This document shows positions 36,580 through 46,057 of a stretch of 64,000 nucleotides of DNA, piece by piece. A model generated the notes under the pieces. It saw nothing but the letters and a program-made list of their open reading frames with translations, was not told the origin of the DNA and made no database searches. Source of the stretch: Muriicola soli (GTDB lineage: Bacteria > Bacteroidota > Bacteroidia > Flavobacteriales > Flavobacteriaceae); the NCBI RefSeq assembly GCF_004139715.1, contig NZ_CP035544.1:1426001-1490000 (forward strand), in the 5' to 3' direction. A program made the position numbers and the translations under genes. Position 1 is the stretch's first letter, and the number at the start of each line of letters is the position of its first letter.

Positions 36580-37434
36580 TTATATTACCATTTTTTCGAT
36601 AGGGCAAACCAGAATTCCTTCGGCCCCGGCCTGTCTTAATTCGTCAATTACCTCCCAGAATTTGTCCTTGTTGATCACCGTGTGCACAGAACTCCATCCT
36701 TCTTCGGCCAGGGGCAAAACGGTTGGACTGCGCATCCCCGGAAGTAATGTTAGGATTTTGTCTATGCTGTCATTGGGCACATTCATAAGCACGTATTTTG
36801 ACAGTCTGGCGGAAAGCACTGCGCGAATTCGAAATTGCAGCTGGGCCAGCACTTCCTCTTCTTCTGAACCAATTTTTGGGGATACGGCAAGTACCGCCTC
36901 GCTGGTTAGGATTTTTTCTACTTCCTTTAGGTTGTTTTTAAAAAGTGTACTCCCGCTCGATACGATATCACAGATAGCATCAGCCAGGCCAATATTAGGT
37001 GCAATTTCAACCGATCCACTAATAATATGCAATTCGGCTTTTATTCCCTTTTTATTTAAATACGATTCTACGGTATTGGGATAAGAGGTTGCGATTCTCT
37101 TTCCCTGAAGGTCTTCAATGGATTTGTACTTGGTCGACTTAGGAACGGCGAGCGAAACGCGGCATTTTGAAAAACCGAGCTTCTCGGCAATACGAAGATC
37201 CTCCCCTTTTTCTACCAACACGTTCTCCCCTATGATGGCTACATCAACTACCCCATCTCTCAAATACTGGGGAATATCGCCATTACGGAGGTAAAATACT
37301 TCCATGGGAAAGTTTCTGGCCGAAGCCTTTAGCTGATCTTTCCCATTGTCAATGGAGATCCCGCAATCCTTCAGGATGTTCAGGGAATCTTCATTGAGTC
37401 GCCCCGATTTCTGGATAGCGATTTTTAATTTCAT
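36580..37434 (-). CDS. hisG: ATP phosphoribosyltransferase, long regulated form
   Basis: The 284-residue HisG-L form has LKIAIQKSGRLNEDS, the PRPP loop ADAICDIVSSGSTLFKNNL, and a C-terminal ACT-like regulatory domain (PTVLPLAEEGWSSVHTVI) for histidine feedback. It makes the committed step of the pathway. It is the first structural gene; a leader peptide, attenuator and promoter lie within 180 bp upstream. Confidence 0.97.
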   Translation of the reverse strand: MKLKIAIQKSGRLNEDSLNILKDCGISIDNGKDQLKASARNFPMEVFYLRNGDIPQYLRDGVVDVAIIGENVLVEKGEDLRIAEKLGFSKCRVSLAVPKSTKYKSIEDLQGKRIATSYPNTVESYLNKKGIKAELHIISGSVEIAPNIGLADAICDIVSSGSTLFKNNLKEVEKILTSEAVLAVSPKIGSEEEEVLAQLQFRIRAVLSARLSKYVLMNVPNDSIDKILTLLPGMRSPTVLPLAEEGWSSVHTVINKDKFWEVIDELRQAGAEGILVCPIEKMVI

Positions 37435-37454
37435 GCCTTTGTCTTTTTAATTAA

Positions 37455-37492
37455 CCGTTAAAAACAAAACCCGTTTGATTGCTCAAACGGGT
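37455..37492 (-). terminator. his operon attenuator hairpin
   Basis: ACCCGTTTGA and TCAAACGGGT form a perfect 10-bp stem (37469-37478 and 37483-37492) with a 4-nt loop. On the minus strand it is followed by a T-rich run, as in an intrinsic terminator. It sits between the His-rich leader ORF and hisG, the position of a transcription attenuator. Confidence 0.85.
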
Positions 37493-37523
37493 CTGGATAT
37501 CGTGTAAATACAACAAAACAATC

Positions 37524-37577
37524 CTAGCCTGCTTGAGGGCAAGAGAGGAAATGATGATGTGTATTATTTGTTTTCAT
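37524..37577 (-). CDS. hisL: his operon leader peptide
   Basis: A 17-codon ORF encodes MKTNNTHHHFLSCPQAG, with three consecutive His codons, and ends 32 nt before the attenuator stem. Ribosome stalling at the His run when charged tRNA-His is scarce would be expected to prevent the terminator from forming, as in the classical his attenuators. The sequence shows the His run and hairpin; the alternative antiterminator fold was not worked out. Confidence 0.85.
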   Translation of the reverse strand: MKTNNTHHHFLSCPQAG

Positions 37578-37584
37578 GCTGAGG

Positions 37585-37613
37585 CAAATGTAAAATTTAT
37601 TTTAAACCTACAA
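37585..37613 (-). promoter_or_regulatory. his operon promoter, flavobacterial consensus
   Basis: On the minus strand TTG (37613-37611) and TACATTTG (37592-37585) are separated by 18 bp, an excellent match to the Bacteroidota -33/-7 consensus (TTG / TAnnTTTG). The leader peptide ATG lies 7 nt downstream, so the transcript has a very short 5' end. Confidence 0.8.
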
Positions 37614-37626
37614 AAATTTGATCTTA

Positions 37627-38441
37627 CTAATTATTTCCTAAAATCAAAGGTAAGCCCGAATCTCCTGAGCCTACTACCACTACCTTGGCATTTGGCGATT
37701 CAGCAAGTTTTATTGTAGCTTCAATTCCCTTGTCCTGAAGGATCTTATCCGTTAAGGAAGCACTGAGTATCCTGTTGGCATCAGCCTTACCCTGAGCCTC
37801 AATGATCTGCCTTTGGGCCTCCTTATCTGCGGTGATGAGACGAAACTCATACTCCAGGGATTCCTGTTCCTGTTTTAATTTGCGCTCGATAGCCTCTTTG
37901 ATTGTCGGGGCAGGGTTACATCCCTCACGAGAACTTCGTTCAATTGGATGTATTGACCATCAACGATCTTTTTGGTTTCCTCATAAATTTCAGCCTGTAT
38001 GGCATCCCGCTTACTGGAATAAAGCTGTTCAGGGGTATATCGTCCCACTACACTACGCGCGGCAGATCGGATGGTAGGCAACAGTACCCTTTGTACATAA
38101 GCTTCGCCTTTTTCCTGGTGTAATTTACCCAGGTCTTCATACTTGGGCTCAAACCAGGCTGAGGCATCCAGTTTGATCTCCAGACCATTTGAAGAGAGTA
38201 CTTGCATTTTCTCGAATACCTCCTGCTGTCTTACTTCATAAATAAATACCTTGTTCCAGGGAGCTACCAGATGAAAACCTTCACCCAGAGGGGGTTCGTC
38301 AGTAACCACACCGTCGCTTAAGGTTCGGTATAACACCCCGGCTTCTCCGGAACCGATAACTACGGCAGATTTCGAAATGAGAATCACCAATACAATGATG
38401 ATGAATACAGCAGGTAAAGCAATTTTTGGAAGTTTGTCCAT
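37627..38441 (-). pseudogene. SPFH/prohibitin-family membrane protein, frame interrupted at 37907-37910
   Basis: One N-terminal membrane helix (IALPAVFIIIVLVILI) precedes an SPFH domain (GVLYRTLSDGV, APWNKVFIYEVRQQEVFEKM, RSAARSVVGRYTPEQLYSSKR). The first frame ends at 37875. Adding one base to the G4 run at 37907-37910 restores PPTIKEAIERKLKQEQESL and a coiled-coil C-terminus ending PLILGNN, 271 residues in all. Prohibitin-like proteins form membrane ring scaffolds that often regulate proteases. An assembly error is likely. It follows the VWA gene by 10 bp. Confidence 0.87.
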
Positions 38442-38451
38442 TATTTTCTTT

Positions 38452-40485
38452 TTAAATTAATCCATTATATTTTCTGATAAACCATTCTGAAGAAAAAGCC
38501 AGAATGATTAAAGCGAACATGATTTTAAAATCGATCAAAGATACGACATTTTCAACGCTTTTCTGTGTTGGCGCATAGGCAGAATTATTTAAGAGCTGCC
38601 CAACTAAATTTTCAAGCCGATCCGGGAAGTAAAGCTCGCCCCCACTCCCTTCAGATAATTGTCTTAGTTGATCTGAATTACTGGAAACATACAACTGCTC
38701 TACATTAAATTCCTCAATGGTAAAACGGCCTTCTTTTTGCAGGTTTTCACCTTCTACAGTGACGGTAAAAGTATAATCTCCTTCAGACAGGTTACCCAGT
38801 GAGGCCTCGTACTGATTACCATTTAGCAGCATCGTCTGTTCGCTGCTAAAATCACCATCTGCTCCCTTGATCCTTAAATTTAGAGTGGCATCCTTCTTAA
38901 AGACATAGGTCTCGTCAGTGAAAGAGGCTTTTATTTTTTTCTCCGTTACCACATTGTACAATTGCTCGTAGTCTAATGAGAGTCGATCTCTCTTCCCATC
39001 AGAGGTAAGATACAATATGAGCTTATTGATAAAATTGTCAAAATTGTCAAAATTCTGATCATTCCTGTAAGTCTGTACTCTCCATTTCCAGATATTTTCT
39101 CCAAAGAGGTAAGCATGCCTTTGATTATCATAAGTAATTACCGGTAGTAACGGATCTTCCAGCGTAACGCCCCTGATTTGCTGATCGATGATACTTTCGT
39201 ATGGGCGCGTGATTAAAATTTCTCCCAGGCTTCCAAGGAGAGGAGGAAAATCTTCCACAGAGAAATCTCCCAGATCGAATAAGCCAAACCCCCGATTGAG
39301 AACGGGAAGGATTTCTTCGGTCTGGTTTGAATTACTAATCTCCAACCCCTTTTGCATTCTATTGAGGTACCTCCAGTCTGTTGCAGGTCCTGTTAGCGTA
39401 AATGTATTTATTCCGGCCTCCCTCACAAAGTCATATACCGATTGAAATGCCGGAGTTGGTTGATATAAAATAAAGACGTCATACAATTCCAATTCTTCAA
39501 CAGAAGCCCCTGGATCGAGCAAGGTCACACTCCTTTGATCATTGCTCTCTATCGCTTTAACCAGAGTTCCCAGATCGGGATGTAAAACCGCTGAAACCAG
39601 TCCAACCCTGGTTTTCTCGTCGATAACCTCTATAGGGATACGTCTGCGGTTATTGAGTGTATTTCGTTCACCGGCTATGGAGTCAACAGAAATATCTATC
39701 CTCCGCAGCCCTACCCTATCAGCGTCCAGGGTAGTACTGATCTTTTGAGAATTATTTTCCGGACTAAGGTTGACGGCTTCAGTATAGACTGTCCTTCCAT
39801 CCATCCGGACAGTTAATCTGCTCTTAGCATTTTCATCCCCCTGAAGCGTTAGGAACAATTCCAGGGGAAATCTGTTCTTTAAGAACGCATACTTGTTCAG
39901 ATTAACCTGAGTGATTCTCAGATCGGCATAGCGGGTAGTATCGCCAACCACAACTGAGAAAACAGGATAACTGAGTTCTTTGCCCAGGAATTCGTAAGCC
40001 TTGCCCATGGTCTGATTGCCATCAGTGATCAAAATAGCGAGAGACTCCTCACGTCCGAAAATATTATCGACTGAAGTAAGCGCGCCGGAAATGTCTGTCA
40101 CCGCTGAGGCAAATGAAAGACTGTCTGTACTGCGGAGATCCCTTCCAAAAGTGTAATTCCTGACCGTAAATCTTTCAGACAGGGCCTCATCGTCCATGAT
40201 GCCCCTGGACAGTTCCATTGCCTGCTGCGTCCCGTCTCCGGTTTTCATGGATTGGGAATCGTCTATAAGAATAATGAGATTTTGTTTTTCAGATTGCAGA
40301 AATACATTCGATATTTTGGGATTGAGCAAAAGTATCAGTAGCCCAAAAATTGAAATAAAACGAAGAGTCGCTAAAACCCAGCGTAGTCGGCCTTTGTACT
40401 TAGCCTTATAAAAATACTGCCAGAGTACTAGCAGCAGGGTTAATAATGCTGCAAGCAGCACGCCCAGAATGGTTGCTGTTTGCAT
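38452..40485 (-). CDS. large VWA-domain membrane protein
   Basis: The 677-residue protein has two N-terminal membrane helices (about 4-26, 38-58) and a VWA-like domain with DxSxS-type motif LIILIDDSQSMKTGDG and ILITDGNQ. Ig-like and glutamine-amidotransferase-like middle regions follow, then a C-terminal membrane helix (FKIMFALIILAFSSEWFI). It resembles Bat/aerotolerance-type proteins with an ABC-transporter-like periplasmic part. Function is unknown. It lies 83 bp downstream of fabG and 10 bp before the SPFH gene. Confidence 0.8.
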   Translation of the reverse strand: MQTATILGVLLAALLTLLLVLWQYFYKAKYKGRLRWVLATLRFISIFGLLILLLNPKISNVFLQSEKQNLIILIDDSQSMKTGDGTQQAMELSRGIMDDEALSERFTVRNYTFGRDLRSTDSLSFASAVTDISGALTSVDNIFGREESLAILITDGNQTMGKAYEFLGKELSYPVFSVVVGDTTRYADLRITQVNLNKYAFLKNRFPLELFLTLQGDENAKSRLTVRMDGRTVYTEAVNLSPENNSQKISTTLDADRVGLRRIDISVDSIAGERNTLNNRRRIPIEVIDEKTRVGLVSAVLHPDLGTLVKAIESNDQRSVTLLDPGASVEELELYDVFILYQPTPAFQSVYDFVREAGINTFTLTGPATDWRYLNRMQKGLEISNSNQTEEILPVLNRGFGLFDLGDFSVEDFPPLLGSLGEILITRPYESIIDQQIRGVTLEDPLLPVITYDNQRHAYLFGENIWKWRVQTYRNDQNFDNFDNFINKLILYLTSDGKRDRLSLDYEQLYNVVTEKKIKASFTDETYVFKKDATLNLRIKGADGDFSSEQTMLLNGNQYEASLGNLSEGDYTFTVTVEGENLQKEGRFTIEEFNVEQLYVSSNSDQLRQLSEGSGGELYFPDRLENLVGQLLNNSAYAPTQKSVENVVSLIDFKIMFALIILAFSSEWFIRKYNGLI

Positions 40486-40568
40486 TAATCACTTCTTTTA
40501 GTCGATTTATCCAAAGGAGTTTATCGTGTATTTCTACCAGTAGATGATGTTGTGTAAAATGGGTTGAC

Positions 40569-41315
40569 CTATGTGAGCATTCCCCCATCTACGTGAAGCA
40601 CCTGTCCGGTGACATAGGCCGACAAGTCTGATGCGAGGAACAAACATGCATTGGCCACGTCTTCAGGCGAGCCTCCCCTTTTCAGCGGAATGGCGTCTCT
40701 CCAGCTCTGTACCGTCTTTTCATCGAGCTTCCCCGTCATTTCGGTTTCGATAAATCCGGGAGCTATGGCGTTGCATCGGATATTCCGCGAACCCAATTCG
40801 AGGGCAACAGATTTGGTAAACCCTATGATACCTGCTTTTGAAGCGGCGTAATTGGTCTGCCCGGCATTTCCTTTTACCCCAACTACGCTACTCATGTTGA
40901 TGATAGAGCCATGGCGTTGTTTTAACAAGGTACGCTGAACAGCTTTAGTCATATTGAAGACGGATTTTAAGTTGATTTCGATCACAGCGTCAAAATCTTC
41001 TTCACTCATCCGCATCAGCAGGTTGTCTTTAGTAATGCCTGCGTTGTTGATCAGTACATCGATCCCTCCAAAATCCTCAAGTACTGAAGCAATCAGGCTT
41101 TCACATTCCTTAAAATTCGCCGCGTTACTTTTATAAGCTTTGGCCTTTACCCCCATGGCTGTAAGTTCCTTTTCCAACTCAGCAGCAGGACCCTCACTGG
41201 AACTATAGGTAAACGCTACGTTGGCGCCGTGATTAGCGAATATCTTGGCTATGCCCGTACCGATTCCCCGACTAGCCCCGGTGATGATGACATTTTTTCC
41301 TTCTAACAATTTCAT
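40569..41315 (-). CDS. fabG: 3-oxoacyl-[acyl-carrier-protein] reductase
   Basis: The 248-residue short-chain dehydrogenase has the NADP loop TGASRGIGTGIA, NNAGIT, catalytic Ser in INMSSVVGVKG and YxxxK as YAASKAGIIGFTKS. The end YVTGQVLHVDGGM is typical of FabG. It reduces 3-oxoacyl-ACP in fatty-acid elongation. A -7-like box lies 30 bp upstream. Confidence 0.96.
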   Translation of the reverse strand: MKLLEGKNVIITGASRGIGTGIAKIFANHGANVAFTYSSSEGPAAELEKELTAMGVKAKAYKSNAANFKECESLIASVLEDFGGIDVLINNAGITKDNLLMRMSEEDFDAVIEINLKSVFNMTKAVQRTLLKQRHGSIINMSSVVGVKGNAGQTNYAASKAGIIGFTKSVALELGSRNIRCNAIAPGFIETEMTGKLDEKTVQSWRDAIPLKRGGSPEDVANACLFLASDLSAYVTGQVLHVDGGMLT

Positions 41316-41344
41316 ATGATCGATGTTATTCGTTTGATTTCACT

Positions 41345-41352
41345 CAAAGATA
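41345..41352 (-). promoter_or_regulatory. candidate fabG promoter -7 box
   Basis: TATCTTTG on the minus strand (41352-41345) matches TAnnTTTG, 30 bp upstream of fabG. At the -33 position a degenerate TCG is present instead of TTG; it falls beside the sucD terminator. Confidence 0.5.
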
Positions 41353-41375
41353 CATTTTGTGTTGCGTAAGGCGAA

Positions 41376-41402
41376 AAAAAAATCCCGACAGCATCGGGAT
41401 TT
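41376..41402 (-). terminator. sucD terminator
   Basis: AAATCCCGA/TCGGGATTT arms (41380-41388 and 41394-41402), read on the minus strand, are followed by a long T run. It lies 19 bp after the sucD stop. Confidence 0.9.
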
Positions 41403-41420
41403 ATATGAAGAGGGGATAAT

Positions 41421-42293
41421 TTATGCCATTACCTCCTTGACCTTTTTTCCGATCTCTGCGGGTGAATCCACCACGTGGATACCACATTCCCTCATTATCC
41501 TTTTCTTGGCCTGGGCAGTATCGTCACTTCCACCGACAATAGCACCCGCATGCCCCATGGTTCTGCCTGCAGGAGCTGTTTCACCGGCTATAAAGCCAAC
41601 AATAGGTTTTTTACTGCCGCTAGCCTTGTACCAATTCGCCGCATCTGCTTCCAGCTGTCCACCTATCTCTCCAATCATCACAACACAACTGGTATCAGGA
41701 TCGTTGATCAGTAATTCCACAGCTTCTTTGGTTGTTGTTCCAATTATGGGATCTCCCCCAATACCGATGGCGGTAGTGATTCCCAGACCCTGTCTAACCA
41801 CCTGGTCTGCAGCTTCATAGGTAAGTGTGCCTGATTTGGATACAATTCCCACCTTGCCCTTTTTAAAGACAAATCCGGGCATAATACCCACCTTGGCTTC
41901 TCCTGGAGTGATTACCCCTGGGCAGTTAGGACCAATCAGCGTACAGTCCTTATCCTTTATGTAATCATAAGTCTTTACCATGTCCTCAACGGGTATTCCT
42001 TCGGTAATCGTAATGATCACTTTGATCCCCGCACTTGCTGCTTCCATAATCGCATCCGCTGCAAACGCAGGAGGAACAAAAATAATCGTAGTATCTGCGC
42101 CCGCCTTTTCCACAGCCTCTTCTACCGTATTGAAAACAGGGCGATCAAGATGGGTTTGTCCTCCTTTTCCCGGAGTAACTCCCCCTACCACATTAGTGCC
42201 GTATTCAATCATCTGTTCTGCGTGGAAAGTCCCTTCGCTCCCGGTAAAACCCTGAACTATGATTTTGGAATTCTTATTTACTAGTACGCTCAT
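41421..42293 (-). CDS. sucD: succinate-CoA ligase (ADP-forming), alpha subunit
   Basis: The 290-residue protein has the CoA-binding Rossmann region [44 protein letters not shown], and active-site phospho-His in [13 protein letters not shown]. It makes succinate and ATP from succinyl-CoA in the TCA cycle. The beta subunit is not in this window. It follows lpxD2 by 66 bp and has its own -7-like box. Confidence 0.97.
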   Translation of the reverse strand: MSVLVNKNSKIIVQGFTGSEGTFHAEQMIEYGTNVVGGVTPGKGGQTHLDRPVFNTVEEAVEKAGADTTIIFVPPAFAADAIMEAASAGIKVIITITEGIPVEDMVKTYDYIKDKDCTLIGPNCPGVITPGEAKVGIMPGFVFKKGKVGIVSKSGTLTYEAADQVVRQGLGITTAIGIGGDPIIGTTTKEAVELLINDPDTSCVVMIGEIGGQLEADAANWYKASGSKKPIVGFIAGETAPAGRTMGHAGAIVGGSDDTAQAKKRIMRECGIHVVDSPAEIGKKVKEVMA

Positions 42294-42316
42294 GTTGTAT
42301 TTTTTTATTCGATGAA

Positions 42317-42324
42317 CAAAAGTA
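42317..42324 (-). promoter_or_regulatory. candidate sucD promoter -7 box
   Basis: TACTTTTG on the minus strand (42324-42317) matches TAnnTTTG, 23 bp upstream of sucD. The nearest TTG upstream is 24 bp away, a little far for the -33 element. Confidence 0.45.
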
Positions 42325-42359
42325 TGAGATTGCCAATGATCTCGGAAGCAATCTTTTCT

Positions 42360-43295
42360 TTATTGTTGATTTTTTTGTTTTAGTAATTCAGGGATTCTCC
42401 TGAGGTTGGCTAGTTCTTTCATTTTGACTCTGGCTTCATCAGCCGGACTTCCGAAATAGGTTTTTCCTCCGGCAAGGGATTTTGACACCCCTGATTGTGC
42501 CAGAACAACAGCCTTCTTTCCAATAGTTGCCGCACTGGTTACCCCTACCTGTCCCCAGAGGGTGACTTCATCCTCAATAACCACACAGCCCGCAATTCCT
42601 GTCTGGGATGCAATAAGGCATTTCTTCCCAATAACAGTATCGTGACCCACGTGAACCTGATTATCGAGCTTGCTTCCCTCTTTTACCGTGGTGTCGCCTG
42701 TTACGCCCTTATCCAGGGTACACAGCGCGCCAATTTCTACATTGTCTTCAATCACTACCCTGCCTCCGGAGAGTAATTTATCAAATCCTTCAGGTCTGTT
42801 CTTGTAATAAAAAGCATCAGAGCCCAGGACAGTTCCCGCATGGATTTGTACATTATTCCCAATGACACAATGGTCATAAATGGTGACATTGGGATGGATA
42901 AGGCAGTTTTCCCCAATCTCTACGTGGTTTCCAATAAACACCTGGGGCTGGATAATTGTGCTCTTCCCTATCCTGGCCGATGGAGAAATACTGGCGGAAG
43001 CACTGACAAAGGGCCTGAAGTGTTTGGTTAATTTATTGAAGTCGTTAAAAGGTTCCTCCGAGATTAATAAAGCCTTTCCTTCGGGACACTCAACTTTTTT
43101 ATTGATCAATACGATGGTGGCTTTTGAATTCAAGGCCTTGTCGTAGTATTTTGGATGGTCAACAAAAACGATGTCCCCGGGTTCCACAACATGGATCTCG
43201 TTCATGCCTGTTACCGGAAAATCAGCTGCTCCTACATATTTTATCCCCAGCAGGGATGCGATCTGTTCTAAGGTCTGAGGCGTGGAGAATTTCAT
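42360..43295 (-). CDS. second LpxD-like UDP-3-O-acylglucosamine N-acyltransferase
   Basis: The 311-residue protein has an N-terminal LpxD domain (TLEQIASLLGIKYVGAAD) and a long left-handed beta-helix of hexapeptides (GNHVEIGENCLIHPNVTIYD in outline). The catalytic-type His lies in QVHVGHDTVIGKKCLIA, and the end is RIPELLKQKNQQ. It is clearly paralogous to the canonical lpxD at 46058-47080. It lies 9 bp after efp. Whether it acylates a different lipid A intermediate is not visible. Confidence 0.9.
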   Translation of the reverse strand: MKFSTPQTLEQIASLLGIKYVGAADFPVTGMNEIHVVEPGDIVFVDHPKYYDKALNSKATIVLINKKVECPEGKALLISEEPFNDFNKLTKHFRPFVSASASISPSARIGKSTIIQPQVFIGNHVEIGENCLIHPNVTIYDHCVIGNNVQIHAGTVLGSDAFYYKNRPEGFDKLLSGGRVVIEDNVEIGALCTLDKGVTGDTTVKEGSKLDNQVHVGHDTVIGKKCLIASQTGIAGCVVIEDEVTLWGQVGVTSAATIGKKAVVLAQSGVSKSLAGGKTYFGSPADEARVKMKELANLRRIPELLKQKNQQ

Positions 43296-43304
43296 GAGGT
43301 GGAT

Positions 43305-43871
43305 TTATTCCTTGGCGCGTTCCATATAATTTCCCTTCTCTGTATCGATCTTGATCTTATCGCCTTCATTGATAAAAAGAGGGACATTTACAGAAGCTCC
43401 GGTTTCTACTGTGGCCGGTTTCGTGGCATTGGTGGCCGTGTTTCCTTTTACCCCGGGCTCCGTATGAGTGACCTCGAGTATAACGCTGGCCGGCATGTCA
43501 ACCGATAAGGGCATACTGTCTTCCGTATTAAACATGATGGTTACAATTTCCCCCTCTTTTAATAACTGGGGAGCATCCAGGGCGCTTTCCTGTAGTGCGA
43601 TCTGGTTGTAGTCATCCGTATTCATAAAATGATAGGTAGATCCATCAGCATAGAGGAATTGATAACTTCTGGTCTCTACCCTCACATCTTCTATCTTATG
43701 TCCGGCAGAAAAAGTGTTATCCAGAACCTTTCCAGTAGTTACGCTCTTTAGTTTTGTCCTAACGAATGCCGGGCCTTTCCCGGGTTTTACATGCAGGAAT
43801 TCTGTGATCTTGTAAATATCATTGTTGTACCTGATGCACAAACCTTTCCTTATATCTGATGTATTTGCCAT
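43305..43871 (-). CDS. efp: translation elongation factor P
   Basis: The 188-residue three-domain EF-P has a tip loop HVKPGKGPAFVRTKLKS carrying a Lys at the usual modification position. The C-terminal OB domain ends GASVNVPLFINEGDKIKIDTEKGNYMERA. It rescues ribosomes stalled at polyproline. It lies within the lipid A cluster, 5 bp after lpxA, a frequent order in Flavobacteriia. Confidence 0.97.
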   Translation of the reverse strand: MANTSDIRKGLCIRYNNDIYKITEFLHVKPGKGPAFVRTKLKSVTTGKVLDNTFSAGHKIEDVRVETRSYQFLYADGSTYHFMNTDDYNQIALQESALDAPQLLKEGEIVTIMFNTEDSMPLSVDMPASVILEVTHTEPGVKGNTATNATKPATVETGASVNVPLFINEGDKIKIDTEKGNYMERAKE

Positions 43872-43876
43872 AAAAT

Positions 43877-44662
43877 TTAATTGGTACTAAAATATCCTTT
43901 CATAATTCCTCTTTGCGAATCCCGGATGAATTGCAAAATCTCATCCCTTTCCGGCGTCGCTTCCATTTCAGCTTCAATGATCTGAACTGCCTGGGAGTTG
44001 TTGTAGTTCTTTTGATAAAGGATCCTGTAAATATTTTGGATCTCCCGTATCTTATCCGATTTAAAACCCCTGCGCCTTAGTCCCACAGAGTTTATCCCCA
44101 CGTAAGACATGGGCTCCCTGGCACCTTTTACAAAGGGCGGAACATCTTTTCGCACCAGTGAACCTCCTGTTACAAAGGCGTGATGCCCGATGGATACAAA
44201 TTGATGAACCGCAACCAGACCGGCCAGGACCACATTGTCTCCAATGGTCACATGACCTGCAAGGGTAGAATTATTGGAAAATATACAGTTATTACCCACA
44301 AAACAATCGTGAGCGATGTGGCAATAGGCCATAATCAGACAATTCTTACCGATGACGGTTTTCATTCGGTCTGAGGTACCTTTATTAATGGTAGCACATT
44401 CCCTAATAGTAGTGTTGTTTCCTATTTCAACAGTGGTCTCCTCTCCCTTGTACTTCAGGTCCTGAGGCGGGGCGGAAATGACTGCTCCGGGGAATATGTT
44501 ACAATTCTTCCCAATCCGGGCGCCTTCCATGATGGTAACATTAGAGCCGATCCATGTGCCTTCACCAATGGTGACATTGTTGTGAATAGTTGTAAATGGT
44601 TCCACCACCACGTTTTTAGCAATTTTTGCCCCGGGATGGATATAAGCAAGCGGTTGATTCAT
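43877..44662 (-). CDS. lpxA: UDP-N-acetylglucosamine acyltransferase
   Basis: The 261-residue trimeric beta-helix enzyme has IHPGAKIAKNVVVEPFT, catalytic His in MAYCHIAHDCFVGNN, AGHVTIGDN, and the C-terminal helical part (INSVGLRRRGF). It performs the first step of lipid A synthesis. It starts 1 bp after lpxC-fabZ. Confidence 0.97.
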   Translation of the reverse strand: MNQPLAYIHPGAKIAKNVVVEPFTTIHNNVTIGEGTWIGSNVTIMEGARIGKNCNIFPGAVISAPPQDLKYKGEETTVEIGNNTTIRECATINKGTSDRMKTVIGKNCLIMAYCHIAHDCFVGNNCIFSNNSTLAGHVTIGDNVVLAGLVAVHQFVSIGHHAFVTGGSLVRKDVPPFVKGAREPMSYVGINSVGLRRRGFKSDKIREIQNIYRILYQKNYNNSQAVQIIEAEMEATPERDEILQFIRDSQRGIMKGYFSTN

Positions 44663-44663
44663 C

Positions 44664-46052
44664 TTATTTCTTTTTCGCTATTTGCGCCATCATTTCTGCT
44701 TCACAAACCAGTTTATTGTTGGCGTAGGCATAGGCCTGCATGTGACAAATTCCTCTTCTGATGGGTGTGATTAGGCTGCAGTGGAAGATCAAGGTATCTC
44801 CCGGAAGTACTTTTTGTTTAAATTTTACATTGTCGATCTTCATAAAGAAGGTCAGGTAATTTTCTGGATCAGGAACCGTACTCAGCACCAGGATTCCCCC
44901 TGTCTGTGCCATAGCCTCAACCTGTAAAACCCCGGGCATTACGGGAGCTCCCGGGAAATGACCTATAAAAAAAGGTTCATTCATGGAAACGTTTTTCATT
45001 CCTACTACATGGGTATCAGACAATTCGAGAATTCTGTCGATCAGGAGAAACGGTGGTCTGTGAGGCAACATCGCCATGATCTGATGGATGTCCATCAGCG
45101 GCGGTGCGCTGAGATCGTATTTGGGTACACTGTTGCGCTTTTCCAGCTTAATGATCTTGCTCAGTTTCTTTGCGAATTGGGTGTTGACATAATGGCCGGG
45201 TTTATTCGCAATCACTTTTCCTCTTATGCGTGTCCCGGTAAGTGCCAGATCCCCGATCACATCCAGTAATTTATGACGTGCTGCTTCATTGGGTTGATGC
45301 AGGGTGAGATTATCCAGAATACCGTTGGGTTTTACGGATAATTTTTTCTTTTTAAAGGCCTTTTCGAGTTTTTTCATGGTCGACTCGGATATTTCCTTGT
45401 CTACATAAACGATGGCATTGTTGAGATCCCCGCCTTTAATCAATCCGTTTTCCAGCAGCATTTCCAGTTCGTGGAGAAAACTGAAGGTTCGGGCGTCAGC
45501 AATTTCCTCTTTAAAATCCGAAAGGTGTTCCAGGGTTGCATTTTGAGTTCCCAATACCTTTGTTCCAAAATCGACCATGGTGGTCACCTGGTACTCATCA
45601 GACGGGATCACGGTAATTTCACTTCCGGTGGCTTCATCCTTATAGCTTATTACCTCCTTTACCACGTATTCGTCTCGTTCGGCTTCCTGTTCAACAATGC
45701 CCGCCTTTTCCAGGGCCTCAACAAAAAACTTGGAAGATCCATCCATAATGGGTGGCTCCGGAGCGTCTAGCTCTATGATCACATTGTCTATTTCAAGACC
45801 TACCAGGGCTGCCAGAACATGCTCTGAAGTCTGTATTTTAACTCCGCGTTTTTCCAGATTAGTTCCGCGCTGAGTATTGATCACATAATTGGCATCTGCC
45901 TCAATAATGGGCTCACCTTCAAGATCAACTCGCTTAAAGGCATAGCCGTGATTTTCCGGTGCCGGCAGGAATTTCATGGTCACGTTCTCCCCCGTGTGTA
46001 ATCCTACCCCGGTCAATTCTACCTCTTTAGCAATGGTTCTCTGTTTCACCAT
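44664..46052 (-). CDS. lpxC-fabZ: bifunctional UDP-3-O-acyl-GlcNAc deacetylase / 3-hydroxyacyl-ACP dehydratase
   Basis: The 462-residue fusion is typical of Bacteroidota. LpxC occupies about 1-300 (GVGLHTGENVTMKF; zinc His in TSEHVLAALVG and HKLLDVIGDLALTG). FabZ occupies about 315-462 (MLPHRPPFLLIDRI with catalytic His; FIGHFPGAPVMPGVLQVEAMAQ). It supplies deacetylated lipid A precursor and dehydrates 3-hydroxyacyl-ACP. It lies 5 bp after lpxD. Confidence 0.98.
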   Translation of the reverse strand: MVKQRTIAKEVELTGVGLHTGENVTMKFLPAPENHGYAFKRVDLEGEPIIEADANYVINTQRGTNLEKRGVKIQTSEHVLAALVGLEIDNVIIELDAPEPPIMDGSSKFFVEALEKAGIVEQEAERDEYVVKEVISYKDEATGSEITVIPSDEYQVTTMVDFGTKVLGTQNATLEHLSDFKEEIADARTFSFLHELEMLLENGLIKGGDLNNAIVYVDKEISESTMKKLEKAFKKKKLSVKPNGILDNLTLHQPNEAARHKLLDVIGDLALTGTRIRGKVIANKPGHYVNTQFAKKLSKIIKLEKRNSVPKYDLSAPPLMDIHQIMAMLPHRPPFLLIDRILELSDTHVVGMKNVSMNEPFFIGHFPGAPVMPGVLQVEAMAQTGGILVLSTVPDPENYLTFFMKIDNVKFKQKVLPGDTLIFHCSLITPIRRGICHMQAYAYANNKLVCEAEMMAQIAKKK

Positions 46053-46057
46053 AAACG

